Shown one piece after another: positions 8,151-16,789 of a DNA stretch of 64,000 bases. Within the stretch, counting starts at the first letter, position 1. Every line of letters begins with the position of its first letter. The stretch covers positions 168,423-232,422 of the forward strand of contig PBMG01000007.1 of assembly GCA_002722565.1 (NCBI GenBank), given 5' to 3'. The translations under genes were made by a program, and so were the position numbers. The notes under the pieces are model-generated. The model was not told the origin of the DNA. It made no database searches and was given only the letters and a program-made list of their open reading frames with translations. The stretch comes from Acidimicrobiaceae bacterium (GTDB lineage: Bacteria > Actinomycetota > Acidimicrobiia > Acidimicrobiales > Poriferisodalaceae).

Positions 8151-8968
8151 ATAAGCCAAATCAAGCACAGCGTGACTATTGGCAAACACGTCTGGCGTGG
8201 GTGGATCGGCAAGAACAGATGGATCTGCAACTGGGTGTCTTCGGGTTAGCTGCGATGGAAGCCTTAGGGGACATCTCGGGAATGAATGTTCTTGATGTTG
8301 GTTGTGGTTGTGGTCAGACGACCTTGCAGATAAAGGAACGAGTGGGTAACGGAAGTGTTGTCGGAGTCGATATAAGTGAGAAGCTTCTTGAGGTTGCACG
8401 ACGCCGTGGGGAAGGAGCAATTGAATTCGTGGAGGCGGATGCGCAATTGCACGCTCCCCAAGGGCCGTATGATGTGATCTTTTCCCGCTTTGGTGTGATG
8501 TTCTTCGCGGACCCAGCAGTGGCCTTTCGGAACTTGAGGGCTTCGACTTCTGATTTAGCGAAGTTAAGTATGGTTTGCTGGCAAGGACCTGAGCAGAATC
8601 CTTGGATGACTGTCCCTAACCGCGCAGCGATGACATTGGTGGATCTACCTCCCCGTTCACCAGACGCTCCTGACCCGTTCTCTTTCGCCAATTCAGATTG
8701 GGTTGCAGAAATGCTGGAAGAGGCCGGGTGGACGAACGTTGATGTCAGAGACTTTAGAACTGAAGTAAAAATCGGAGGGGGAGTTAATTCTCGACTAGCG
8801 GCACTTCACGCATATGAGTTCAGTCCGGTTAAGGCGGTCGTTGACTCCGACCCGGACATAGGATCTGACTCTGTAGTTGATCTGATGGAAGCTGCTTTAA
8901 TGCCGCACCAGGAAGATGGAATAGTTCAACTCCCCGGAGCGGCGTGGGTTTTCACGGCCGATAACTAG
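8147..8968 (+). CDS. class I SAM-dependent methyltransferase
   Basis: The ATG at 8147 overlaps the rnhB stop by four bases and begins MNKPNQAQRDYW; an upstream in-frame start at 8042 lies inside rnhB and is unlikely. The 273-residue protein has motif I VLDVGCGCGQTT near residue 46, the acidic ribose-binding end of the second strand (VVGVDIS), and a motif-III-like YDVIFSRFGVMFFADP. This is the small-molecule methyltransferase_11/UbiE-like fold. The acceptor is unknown. Co-translation with rnhB looks like economy of packing, not shared function. Confidence 0.85.
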   Translation: MNKPNQAQRDYWQTRLAWVDRQEQMDLQLGVFGLAAMEALGDISGMNVLDVGCGCGQTTLQIKERVGNGSVVGVDISEKLLEVARRRGEGAIEFVEADAQLHAPQGPYDVIFSRFGVMFFADPAVAFRNLRASTSDLAKLSMVCWQGPEQNPWMTVPNRAAMTLVDLPPRSPDAPDPFSFANSDWVAEMLEEAGWTNVDVRDFRTEVKIGGGVNSRLAALHAYEFSPVKAVVDSDPDIGSDSVVDLMEAALMPHQEDGIVQLPGAAWVFTADN

Positions 8969-8999
8969 CGGCGTCTTTTCTCAAATATTTCACTGACGG

Positions 9000-10262
9000 T
9001 TAGTCGGCTCTTTGGGTTCCTACCCGGATCTCTCTAAATGGGCTTGTCGTATCAATGCCGGGTTCTTTGGGTAGCCCTAGTACTCGTTCGCCGACGATGT
9101 TTCGCATCACCTCGTCGGATCCTCCCGCAATACGCATAGCAGGGTGACCCAGTAGGTACCCTGCCCATGAGAATGTTCCCCATTCGCCAGTGTCGGCAAT
9201 CAAGCGAGACTCCAACACGTCTGAGACGAAGTTGCAGGTTGCTTGCATCTGTCGTGTCAGTCCCATCTTTGACAACGACATTTCTGGCCCAGGGGTTTTC
9301 CCGGCCTTGAGGGCATCCATCGTTCGCTGGTTCGACCATCCGAGAACCTTGCCGTACGTGAAAATGTTCATCAGTTGCTGCCGAGATAGAGCGTCGTCGT
9401 TGAGTTCAAAGTGTTTCAACATGGCACTCAGTTTTGTGTAGCTCCCTCCGGTGCCTCCGCTGCCCGACCCGATTGACGCCCGCTCGTTCATAAGAGTCGT
9501 GAGTGCTACGCCCCATCCTTGGTTGACGTCACCTAATCGGTGGCTGTCGGGAATCCGAACATCGGTAAAGAAAACTTCATTGAAATTTGCTCCACCAGTC
9601 ATCTGACGCAGGGCTTTAACTTCTACGCCCGGTGCGTGCATGTCAACCATAAAGCCGGTCAGTCCCTGATGTTTAGGTAGATCAAAATCCGAACGGGCAA
9701 TTACTTCTCCTACATCGCTGTAGTGAGCTCCTGAAGTCCAAACTTTCTGACCGTTTAAAATCCACTCCTCACCATCTCGTTCAGCACGCATCTGCAGGCT
9801 GGCAAGATCAGAGCCAGCACCTGGCTCTGAGAACAATTGGCAAGAAACGAGATCAGCGCGATACATCTTGGGTAGGAGATCGGCCACTACTTCAGGATTT
9901 CCATGAGCAAGAATGGTTGGAGCGACCATGCCCAAGCCAATGCCGAAAAAGCCGCTGTCAGGAACTTCGTATTGGCTTTCTAGATTTGCCCAAATACGTT
10001 CGAACCTTCGAGGATGTCCACCTCCGCCAATTTCCGCTGGGCCCGAAATCCAACCGAAACCAGCGTCAAACTTCTTAGCTCGCCATTCTTTTGCAGCGGC
10101 AAGGTCTTGTTGCTCTTGTTCTCGGTCCACTTCTTCGAACATTGCTGCATTGTCTGGTCCCTCTCCCCAAACAAAAGCTTTCTGTTCAGCTTTTCGCGAA
10201 ACGTTGGCCTCTAGAAAGGCAGAGGCCTCAGTAGTGAATTGTTCTTCGGTTATTTCAGACAT
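9000..10262 (-). CDS. acyl-CoA dehydrogenase
   Basis: This 420-residue flavoenzyme has ATG 10262 preceded by GGAGA. It carries the ACAD signatures CQLFSEPGAGSDLASLQ and WILNGQKVWTSGAHYSD in the middle beta domain, and GGSDEVMRNIVGERVLGLP at the C terminus, where FAD and substrate meet. It should introduce a 2,3 double bond into an acyl-CoA. Length and GSGSGGTGGSY insert match the ACAD group often used on branched, cyclic or steroid-derived acyl-CoAs in actinobacteria; that specificity is inference. It is monocistronic and divergent from the Nfu-N-like gene. Confidence 0.9.
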   Translation of the reverse strand: MSEITEEQFTTEASAFLEANVSRKAEQKAFVWGEGPDNAAMFEEVDREQEQQDLAAAKEWRAKKFDAGFGWISGPAEIGGGGHPRRFERIWANLESQYEVPDSGFFGIGLGMVAPTILAHGNPEVVADLLPKMYRADLVSCQLFSEPGAGSDLASLQMRAERDGEEWILNGQKVWTSGAHYSDVGEVIARSDFDLPKHQGLTGFMVDMHAPGVEVKALRQMTGGANFNEVFFTDVRIPDSHRLGDVNQGWGVALTTLMNERASIGSGSGGTGGSYTKLSAMLKHFELNDDALSRQQLMNIFTYGKVLGWSNQRTMDALKAGKTPGPEMSLSKMGLTRQMQATCNFVSDVLESRLIADTGEWGTFSWAGYLLGHPAMRIAGGSDEVMRNIVGERVLGLPKEPGIDTTSPFREIRVGTQRAD

Positions 10263-10338
10263 TGAACATCTCCAAAGCGGTTCAGAAGTAGCAAATATAT
10301 TCTCAACTTAGCCCGTAACACGACTAATCTTCCTACTC

Positions 10339-10632
10339 ATGGGTCAACCGGTAAGAGTTGCTGAAAAAATTTCTCCTGCTAGTCCAGGAACAATTAGGTT
10401 CGAAACCAATCGTCCCTTAACGGGGATGGGTCATCGCTACTACCGCAGCGAGAGCGATGCCTTAAATGAAGAAGACCCTGCAGATGTCCTTGCCGCTCGG
10501 CTTTTTGCTCGAGGAGGGGTGGAATATCTGCATGTTCATGGAAATGTCGCAACGGTCGATCTTGCTAAGGGGTACACGTCGGAAGGAATCGTTGAGATAA
10601 TCACGGGCTTATTCGCACATTACGAAATATAA
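10339..10632 (+). CDS. stand-alone Nfu N-terminal-like domain protein
   Basis: This small 97-residue protein contains PGTIRFETNRPLTGMGHRYY followed by an alternating loop-strand pattern (ADVLAARLFARGGVEYLHVHG, then NVATVDLAKGY). That order matches the N-terminal domain of Nfu iron-sulfur scaffold proteins, where a tail of the form NP..LKF..N..L leads into the LA..LF...GV..V..... pattern. The cysteine-bearing NifU C-terminal domain (CxxC) is missing, so it cannot itself hold a cluster in the usual way. It lies 57 bases before imuA', but a LexA box separates them. Confidence 0.55.
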   Translation: MGQPVRVAEKISPASPGTIRFETNRPLTGMGHRYYRSESDALNEEDPADVLAARLFARGGVEYLHVHGNVATVDLAKGYTSEGIVEIITGLFAHYEI

Positions 10633-10660
10633 GTAGACCATGTCCAAGCCTGAGTTTTAA

Positions 10661-10676
10661 TCGAACATACGTTCGG
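10661..10676 (+). promoter_or_regulatory. LexA (SOS) box upstream of imuA'
   Basis: TCGAACATACGTTCGG matches the actinobacterial and Gram-positive LexA operator CGAAC-N4-GTTCG exactly in both arms. It ends 13 bases before the imuA' start, so bound LexA would cover the core promoter. The same type of site stands before dnaE2 at 18267-18282. Damage-induced LexA cleavage would therefore switch on both mutasome transcripts together. Confidence 0.88.
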
Positions 10677-10689
10677 TTAAAGTTGCAGG

Positions 10690-11439
10690 ATGCAAAATGC
10701 ACCTGTTGGGGTTCCTTCACTGAGTGATATGCCTCAGATATCGCCTCCTGCGATTCTGGCTCAGCACCGTACTTTGCCGGTAGTCGATGAACTAGCTGGT
10801 TTATTTACCGATGGAGGAATAAGGCAGGGCTCTACGATCGAAGTTACGGGAGTAGCGGCGACCAGTCTTGCTAGTGCTTTGACTATTGCCGTGTCTCGTT
10901 TCGGAGGGTGGGTAGCTGCTGTAGGTCTTCCGACGTTCGGTCCTTCAGCAGCTTCTGATCTAGGAATCAAACTTTCGAGATGGGCATTTGTAGATCACCC
11001 TGGAGATCAAGCAGGGGTTGTTATACATGCCTTAACGGCAGGAGTTGACCTTATTTTGGTTGGGCCGGATGTCAAGTTACGTTCCGACCATGGCCGCAAG
11101 ATTGTTGCTCGGATGCGAGAAAGAGGAGCTTCGGTCATCACTGTCGGGAAAGCTGCTCTTTGTAATTTACGCCCGGACCTTCGTCTTCGAGTTACCCAAG
11201 CAATGTGGACAGGAATTGAGTTGGGTCATGGGCGTTTGACCTCTCGCAAGGTAGAGATCGAACGACTAGGCCGAGGTGCGGATTCCAATTTACGTCGAGA
11301 ACTCGTATGGCTTCCTAATAAAGAAGGTCGTTTAAATGCTTTTGATCGAAAAAACAAACCTGTCAATCTTTCTCAATCTCCTCATCGAGTGTCGAAACGT
11401 TTGTTCGACATAGATGAATCGGTGTGTCGGGCCAGTTAG
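10690..11439 (+). CDS. imuA': ImuA'-like RecA-fold accessory protein of the mutasome
   Basis: This 249-residue protein has a degenerate RecA-like core: GGIRQGSTIEVTGVAATSLASAL is at the position of a Walker A loop but lacks a proper GKT/GKS, and DLILVGPD is at the position of Walker B. This fits actinobacterial ImuA', which links ImuB to RecA and is required for DnaE2-dependent SOS mutagenesis. It follows a LexA box and abuts imuB with no gap. The call rests on context and weak core motifs together. Confidence 0.82.
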   Translation: MQNAPVGVPSLSDMPQISPPAILAQHRTLPVVDELAGLFTDGGIRQGSTIEVTGVAATSLASALTIAVSRFGGWVAAVGLPTFGPSAASDLGIKLSRWAFVDHPGDQAGVVIHALTAGVDLILVGPDVKLRSDHGRKIVARMRERGASVITVGKAALCNLRPDLRLRVTQAMWTGIELGHGRLTSRKVEIERLGRGADSNLRRELVWLPNKEGRLNAFDRKNKPVNLSQSPHRVSKRLFDIDESVCRAS

Positions 11440-13074
11440 TTGAGTATTGCAAGTGACACTTATGGGTCTACTCGGACGTTGGTTCTGACTGTCCCTCATT
11501 GGCGTTTAATCGCTGCTGGAATGACTTGTGACCAACTCGCTGTCGTTGTAGATAACGATCGCATTGTCGATATAACACCTGCTGCTATTGAGTATGGAAT
11601 CACTCTAGGAGTCCGTCGCCGGGAAGCTCAGAAATTGTGTGCGGACCTTCAAGTCGTTCTTAATGATGAAGAGCTTAGCGTTAGGAGATTTAGCTCTGTT
11701 ATTGAGGCACTCGAATCGGTAACTCCCCGGATCGAAATTACGACTGGCGGTCGGTGCTCTTTCCCGACTCGAGGACCATCAAGGTACTTCGGGGGTGATC
11801 AAGCTCTCGCCCAGACTGTCGTTGAACGGACGGTAAGCGTGTTGTCTGCGATGTTCGAGACAGATGAAGTACCTAACCATATCTATCCGAAAGTTGGAGT
11901 AGCCGATAGTCGTTTTGTTGCAGCTTTGGCAGCCACATCAGAAACTTCTTCTCGGATTCAAGTTGTTGTATCAGGAGGAAGCGCAGCGTTCTTAGCTCCA
12001 TTCCCGGTTGATGTTTTGGTTGCCAAAGAGTCACCGTTGTCTGAAGCTCATGACCTTGTCGATGTATTTCGCCGTCTGGGCCTAAAGACGCTTGGAGACA
12101 TCAGCTCTCTCCCAAATCAAGAATTAGTTGCGCGATTTGGATCACCGGGCCTATTAGCGAAACAACTAGCTCAAGGAATAGACAGCAGGGCTTCTTTGCT
12201 GCACTCCATTTCAAACGTTGTGTCAGAGGAAAGCGAAATCGACCCTCCTACTGATCATGTTGAAACAGCTGTGTTTGTTGCTAAGGCATTTGCTGATCGT
12301 ATTTGTCAACAACTAGCAGCTGAAGGATTAGCGTGTGTCAGAATTTTGGTCGAGGTAGAAACTGAACATGGCGAAATTTCCAGTCGGTTATGGCGTCATG
12401 AACGCCGCTTCACACCGATTGATATAACCGACAGAGTTCGCTGGCAGCTTGAGGGATGGTGGAAGTCAGAAATGGCTCCTACAGGGTCTTTGTCTTTGGT
12501 GCGTCTTGTAGTCAACGAAACTATTCCCGACAGTGGTTGCCAGTTGGGTTTTTGGGGAGAAAAGACGGCAAATGATGAACGTGCTATTCGATCATTTACG
12601 CGCATTCAAGGACTTTTGGGACCTGATTCCGTGACTCTTGTTCAACGAGGCGGAGGACGGCGGTTGGCAAATATCGAACAGAAAGTTCCGTTTGTTGCTG
12701 CGAACTTCGACCCCAACCGAGTAGTTAATTTGCCTGAGTCGACGGATGCGCCATGGCCAGGTCGATTACCTGTCCCATTGCCTATAGCTGTGTTAACTCA
12801 AGCTAAAAAATTAGAGGTAGTGGATGACGATGGGCGCCTTGTGCGAGTTAGCGGGCGCGGGCACATGGAAAGAAATCCGGCCTATTTCAAGAGTGAATGT
12901 TTAGGGGCACATTTGATTATTGGATGGGGAGGCCCCTGGTTCCTTGACGAGAGATGGTGGGACTCCGCTAAGAAGATACGTCAGGCAAGATTCCAGTTTT
13001 TGCTCGACAATGACACGTCTCATCTTTGTGTCATCGAAAATGGTCAATGGTGGCTGGAGGCATCCTATGAATAA
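11440..13074 (+). CDS. imuB: ImuB, catalytically dead Y-family polymerase-like clamp adaptor
   Basis: TTG 11440 directly follows the imuA' stop. The 544-residue chain has Y-family layout, but the catalytic acidic residues are gone: the first motif reads VLTVPHWRLIAA instead of a DxDxF motif, and the second reads GRCSFPTRGPSRYFGG where a SIDE-type motif belongs. A helix-hairpin-like LGLKTLGDISSLP follows. QLGFWG at residues 368-373 matches the beta-clamp-binding motif described in mycobacterial ImuB (QLPLWG). ImuB acts as a hub between the clamp, ImuA' and DnaE2 in lesion bypass. Expression should be SOS-controlled through the LexA box at 10661. Confidence 0.9.
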   Translation: MSIASDTYGSTRTLVLTVPHWRLIAAGMTCDQLAVVVDNDRIVDITPAAIEYGITLGVRRREAQKLCADLQVVLNDEELSVRRFSSVIEALESVTPRIEITTGGRCSFPTRGPSRYFGGDQALAQTVVERTVSVLSAMFETDEVPNHIYPKVGVADSRFVAALAATSETSSRIQVVVSGGSAAFLAPFPVDVLVAKESPLSEAHDLVDVFRRLGLKTLGDISSLPNQELVARFGSPGLLAKQLAQGIDSRASLLHSISNVVSEESEIDPPTDHVETAVFVAKAFADRICQQLAAEGLACVRILVEVETEHGEISSRLWRHERRFTPIDITDRVRWQLEGWWKSEMAPTGSLSLVRLVVNETIPDSGCQLGFWGEKTANDERAIRSFTRIQGLLGPDSVTLVQRGGGRRLANIEQKVPFVAANFDPNRVVNLPESTDAPWPGRLPVPLPIAVLTQAKKLEVVDDDGRLVRVSGRGHMERNPAYFKSECLGAHLIIGWGGPWFLDERWWDSAKKIRQARFQFLLDNDTSHLCVIENGQWWLEASYE

Positions 13075-13105
13075 GCGAAGTGTGATAGATCGCTCCCCAA
13101 ACTAT

Positions 13106-14431
13106 TCATCGACCATTTGTCGACCAGTGCCACGGTTCGCTTGGCAGATTGCGGAACCCATATTTCGAACCATTTTGTTTTAGCCACCTGTAACCGGACG
13201 TGTTGCTCCAAAGTGCTCGCCCGTTCTGGGTGAAGTCCACGGCCAGACCCCGTTCATGCATGGAAGCACCTGGACGAGCCGTTGGGGGACGGCATTGGTA
13301 GGAGGGCTTGCTGTAGATGGCCCAGTTGCTTGTGCCGCAATGTGCTCGTCGTAAATTGATTTGGGATTGTGAACTGCGGTAACCACCGCCACCGAGTCTG
13401 ATGCCATCTCGAGAAGCAGCCTTCAATAAAGCAAGTAGTTTGTCTGCGATCGATTCGTGTACCTGAATTCCCCAAACTGTGGTCAATTCCGACTTGTCGA
13501 AGTTGGTAGAGGTTGGTGCATCAGCGATGCCTAGTAAACGCCGTTGGCGGGCTTCTTCTGCTTCCCTTCGTTTCCTTTCTGCTTCCCGACGTAAACGTTC
13601 TTCCTCAGCCCGTTTAGCTTTTTCTGCTTGGACTACTCTGGCTAAGTTGTTTTGCTCCGCTTCGATTTTCTCTGCCATCTCTGCATCAAGTTCTGCTAAA
13701 GCCGCAGCTTCGTAGAGACGGGCCTCAAGTCGATTCTCAGCTTCGAAGACAATTTGAGCCTGCAAGCCAACAGCCTCTAATAACTGGTCTAATTGAATCT
13801 CTGCTTCGCCTCGAAGTAACTCCCTTTGGGTCACAGCTTCCGTCAAGGCTTTAGTTGCAACTTGAGTGTCGACTTGAAGAGCTCGGAGTTGATCAGAGGT
13901 GTTATTGATGTCACCGAATGCTGCTCCGATAAGGGTTTGGACTCGAGCGGCCTTGTAGATGTCACCTGTTCTGGCTAAACCGAATGACCCTTCAACTGTT
14001 GAATCGCGACCAATGTACGTCTGTAAGGCCAGATCATTAACCTGACCATTCAAGGCAGTTTGCTGAGCATCTAGCTCGGCTGATTTTTGTTCTGCTGCAG
14101 ACACGGATAGAACAGCTCCCTCTAGCGCTTGTTCAGCGCGGGTCAAATCATCTCGTTGCTCGGCAACAAGTAACTCAAGATCAGCTAACGCCTGTTCCAC
14201 TTCGGAGACTTCGGCTGTAGCAGTGTCTACGATTCGAGCTTGGTCCAGCACTTCTTTCTGGAAGACATCACGTTCCTTGCGAAGCTGGCTGACCTGCTGT
14301 TGTAAAGCAGCTTTTTCTTTGCGCAGTTGAGCGCTGCTCTTTCCTGCGCTGCTCGCTGAAGGGATGGAAAGAAACGTCCCTATGAGTAACGCCAAGGTTG
14401 CTACCGCGATTAATCGGCGTGAACGAGACAG
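13106..14431 (-). CDS. secreted coiled-coil protein with VanY-like D-Ala-D-Ala carboxypeptidase (M15B) domain
   Basis: The N terminus looks like a signal peptide (RSRRLIAVATLALLIGTFL, then IPSASSA). To include its positive end the start would be CTG 14431, which has AAAGGA eight bases upstream (14440-14445); TTG 14395 is the conventional alternative and cuts off the basic residues. Residues about 45-290 are a long heptad-rich coiled coil (Glu/Gln/Ala/Arg). The last 120 residues form an M15B peptidase: SMHERGLAVDF supplies zinc His392 and Asp399, and EPWHWS supplies His435 (CTG numbering). It should trim peptidoglycan stem peptides outside the membrane, with the coiled coil perhaps working as in EnvC/FtsX-dependent regulators. 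It is convergent with imuB. Confidence 0.85.
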   Translation of the reverse strand: MSRSRRLIAVATLALLIGTFLSIPSASSAGKSSAQLRKEKAALQQQVSQLRKERDVFQKEVLDQARIVDTATAEVSEVEQALADLELLVAEQRDDLTRAEQALEGAVLSVSAAEQKSAELDAQQTALNGQVNDLALQTYIGRDSTVEGSFGLARTGDIYKAARVQTLIGAAFGDINNTSDQLRALQVDTQVATKALTEAVTQRELLRGEAEIQLDQLLEAVGLQAQIVFEAENRLEARLYEAAALAELDAEMAEKIEAEQNNLARVVQAEKAKRAEEERLRREAERKRREAEEARQRRLLGIADAPTSTNFDKSELTTVWGIQVHESIADKLLALLKAASRDGIRLGGGGYRSSQSQINLRRAHCGTSNWAIYSKPSYQCRPPTARPGASMHERGLAVDFTQNGRALWSNTSGYRWLKQNGSKYGFRNLPSEPWHWSTNGR

Positions 14432-14501
14432 GTCGCTTTTCCTTTACTGGTGGTTGCAATCCAAGGTACCCATCACGATGACACTTTGGGTATCGCCCTA
14501 G

Positions 14502-15338
14502 CTAAATCGTTTCATTGACGACGGTGTTGGCGAGAATTCCAATTCCAGGAATCTCAAATTCGATAATGTCCCCGTCGGTTAACCAAACTTGAGGCTCCAT
14601 GGATCCACCAGTTCCCTCAGGGGATCCCGTCGCAATTATGTCTCCGGGCTCTAACGGCATGATCTGGGACATATAAGAAATGAGTTCTTGAACGCTGAAG
14701 ATCATTTCGTTCACTCCTGCGTGCTGTCGCTCTTCCCCGTTAACTCGAGTGATTACGGAAAGATCAGCAGGTTGAGGAATCTCATCGCTAGTCACGATCC
14801 AAGGGCCACAAGAGCCTGAGCGATAAAAGTTTTTTCCTGCTGCAACCCCGTGACGTTGCCAGTCCCTTACTGACCCGTCGTTGAGAATTGTGTATCCGGC
14901 GACATAGTCCAGAGCGTCTGATTCAGGGATATGTCTTCCAAAGCGACCGATTATCACTGCAAGTTCAACTTCGTAGTCGAGCTGAACTGACGCTATAGGG
15001 CGGACTAGCTGCCCATTGTGAGGGACTAGAGACCCTGGTGGTTTGTTGAAGTAAACGGGTTGCTTGGGCGGTTTTACTTCACCCCCCAGGGGATACTTCT
15101 TGTGGTAGTTCAATCCTGCGCATAACAAACGACGTTGATCCGGAATTGGAATGTCAAATGAAAGAGATTCCCAGGAATGATCTGGAGAGACATCCTCGAA
15201 AGCTTGTATTTCAGGTAGGTCGCCCAGCGCATGGCTCAAGCTGTTTAAATTCGTTCGCTGGTTTAAATCGATAACTCCGTCATCGGTAGCGATTCCGAAG
15301 CGAGATTCGTTATTCAGAGTAAAACTGACAAGCCGCAC
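14502..15338 (-). CDS. fumarylacetoacetate hydrolase family protein
   Basis: This 278-residue protein, from GTG 15338, has the FAH-fold metal site: DYEVELAVIIGRFGRHIPE supplies the two acidic ligands after the HN.. region (LVPHNGQLVRP), and VAGYTILNDGSVRDWQ supplies a third. The terminal LEPGDIIATGSPEGTGG is also family-typical. Relatives hydrolyse or decarboxylate C-C bonds of acylpyruvates and 2-oxo-enoic acids in aromatic catabolism. The substrate cannot be fixed. It stands alone, between the VanY-like gene and a HAD gene. Confidence 0.87.
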   Translation of the reverse strand: MRLVSFTLNNESRFGIATDDGVIDLNQRTNLNSLSHALGDLPEIQAFEDVSPDHSWESLSFDIPIPDQRRLLCAGLNYHKKYPLGGEVKPPKQPVYFNKPPGSLVPHNGQLVRPIASVQLDYEVELAVIIGRFGRHIPESDALDYVAGYTILNDGSVRDWQRHGVAAGKNFYRSGSCGPWIVTSDEIPQPADLSVITRVNGEERQHAGVNEMIFSVQELISYMSQIMPLEPGDIIATGSPEGTGGSMEPQVWLTDGDIIEFEIPGIGILANTVVNETI

Positions 15339-15626
15339 AAATAGGACCCTAGCCGGTTACAGCGTTCAGCCGATTTTGCTTACACCTCAACTAATGACTT
15401 TCGAGCCGGTGGCCGTAGGGTTGATCTCTTCCTTTTGGTGGGCAATATCGTTAGTCATGTGGCCTGTTTTGCTAGCGGCTCGGGTCGTTGCCACAGTTTC
15501 GTAGCTGCAGAGTGTCAAACTAGGTTGACGGCAGCGAATCCATATTTCTGCCCTTTGTTTGCCTTGCAGCTGGCGAACTAGTTGCCTCGATGCTTTTCGA
15601 AACATAGATGATTGATAGGTAAATGA
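15339..15626. other. 288-base divergent intergenic region, nothing firm
   Basis: This gap separates the FAH-family gene and the HAD gene and must hold both promoters. A minus-strand frame (15387-15632, 81 codons) spans most of it, but its product is compositionally odd and overlaps the HAD start, so I do not call it. I saw no tRNA, riboswitch fold or clear terminator. Confidence 0.4.
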
Positions 15627-16271
15627 ATGCAACCTAAGGCGGTCGTCTTTGACGTAGGTGGAGTCCTTTTAGGATCTCCGTTCTTGGCGGCCTTGCGGTG
15701 GGCTGAGGATTGGGACATCCCAGTTACGGGATTGAAGAAAATCTTTGGAGACTACGCGCGAAAGCCTGAGCAAGGTGAAGACCCATCTTTATGGCACGAG
15801 GTTGAATGCGGAAGGGTTGAACTTTCTGAGTTCGTCGCTCAGATGAAAAGAGAGCTCTCGTCAGAGCTGTCCTCTGAACATAAGGCGGCCAACATTACTG
15901 CAAAAGATTTTGACCCCTTTTCTGATGCAACGCCTGTCGGTTTGATGATTGAACTCTCATCTGAGATCAGGGCGAAGGGAATACGGACTGCAATTCTGAC
16001 GAACAACGTGAAAGAGTGGCGACAATGGAGAGACCGAATACCCATTGAACTTTTTGACCCAGTTGTGGATTCATGTGAGGTAGGTCTAAGAAAACCTGAC
16101 CCAGAGATCTATCTGCTTACCTGTAGCCAATTAGGAGTAGCTCCTTGGGAGTGTCTTTTTCTCGATGACCACCCTGACAATATTGAGGGTGCCCGAGCAG
16201 TAGGGATGGAAGCCCTATTGGTGAGTGACGATTTCGAAGCAACAGTGATGGAAGTGCATTCTCGGCTTTAA
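15627..16271 (+). CDS. HAD-superfamily phosphatase (epoxide-hydrolase-N-like)
   Basis: This 214-residue protein has all HAD motifs: nucleophile Asp9 in VVFDVGGVLL, motif II TAILTNN, Lys in VGLRKPDPEIY, and motif IV LFLDDHPDNIEGA. The second Asp of DxD is Gly11, as in the HAD subgroup that includes the N-terminal phosphatase of soluble epoxide hydrolase. The gene at 53598 encodes a close relative with DWGGV in the same place. The substrate is unknown; relatives act on lipid phosphates or small sugar phosphates. The last four bases overlap the next gene on the opposite strand. Confidence 0.87.
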   Translation: MQPKAVVFDVGGVLLGSPFLAALRWAEDWDIPVTGLKKIFGDYARKPEQGEDPSLWHEVECGRVELSEFVAQMKRELSSELSSEHKAANITAKDFDPFSDATPVGLMIELSSEIRAKGIRTAILTNNVKEWRQWRDRIPIELFDPVVDSCEVGLRKPDPEIYLLTCSQLGVAPWECLFLDDHPDNIEGARAVGMEALLVSDDFEATVMEVHSRL

Positions 16272-16777
16272 TCTTTCCGAATGATCCTTACCGGCTCACC
16301 GCCACCATCTCGAATCGACCTTTCGGCGCGTTCGATATCAGCGCCATGAATGACTCCGACCCAACCGGGAAGTTCAAGGGGAACTTCAGGATTATCTGGT
16401 CGTAAAATCAGGCGAGCTTCAACGTCGACTTTCCACTCACGTCTCAACGTGGTCTTCTGTCCACGAATTGTGACGAGATGGAGGCCGATTTCGCTAGCGG
16501 CGAGCACTGAACGTCGCCGCCGCGCAAAGTGGTCCCATCCAGCTAGTACTGAGAGTGCTAGTGGAAGCAGGGTTCCCCAAGACGCTGATAGAACGAAACC
16601 GAGAGCACAGACAGCGGATCTAACGATTAACTCTTTCCGCTGCAAAGGAAGCAGATCGGGGTCTCCGACAGCTACTCCTGACCGAACTTCAGTTCCGAGT
16701 AGTCGCCGCAGTAGAGCGCTATCGGGGATTCCTTGGCGGCTCAAAGGAAGACCCTTCGTCCACTTCTGAAACGACAT
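16268..16777 (-). CDS. small membrane protein with PH-like C-terminal region, unknown function
   Basis: The 169-residue protein has a positively charged N-terminal half, a hydrophobic stretch around residues 52-85 (LIVRSAVCALGFVL, then TLLPLALSVLAGW) consistent with one hairpin of two membrane segments, and a beta-rich C-terminal part (GLHLVTIRGQKTTLRREWKV). This is reminiscent of bacterial PH-domain membrane proteins, but no signature is decisive. It sits 12 bases downstream of the amidase gene on the same strand, so probably shares its transcript. Confidence 0.6.
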   Translation of the reverse strand: MSFQKWTKGLPLSRQGIPDSALLRRLLGTEVRSGVAVGDPDLLPLQRKELIVRSAVCALGFVLSASWGTLLPLALSVLAGWDHFARRRRSVLAASEIGLHLVTIRGQKTTLRREWKVDVEARLILRPDNPEVPLELPGWVGVIHGADIERAERSIRDGGGEPVRIIRKD

Positions 16778-16789
16778 ATCGTTCTTAAT

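Noticed and set aside
13479-13715. Plus-strand frame rich in Ser/Ala/Arg opposite the coiled coil
   Set aside because: It mirrors the repetitive codons of the VanY-like gene's coiled coil; low-complexity shadow.
15387-15632. 81-codon minus-strand frame in the 288-base gap before the HAD gene
   Set aside because: It overlaps the start of a clear HAD gene, its residue composition is irregular, and there is no ribosome site or family resemblance.
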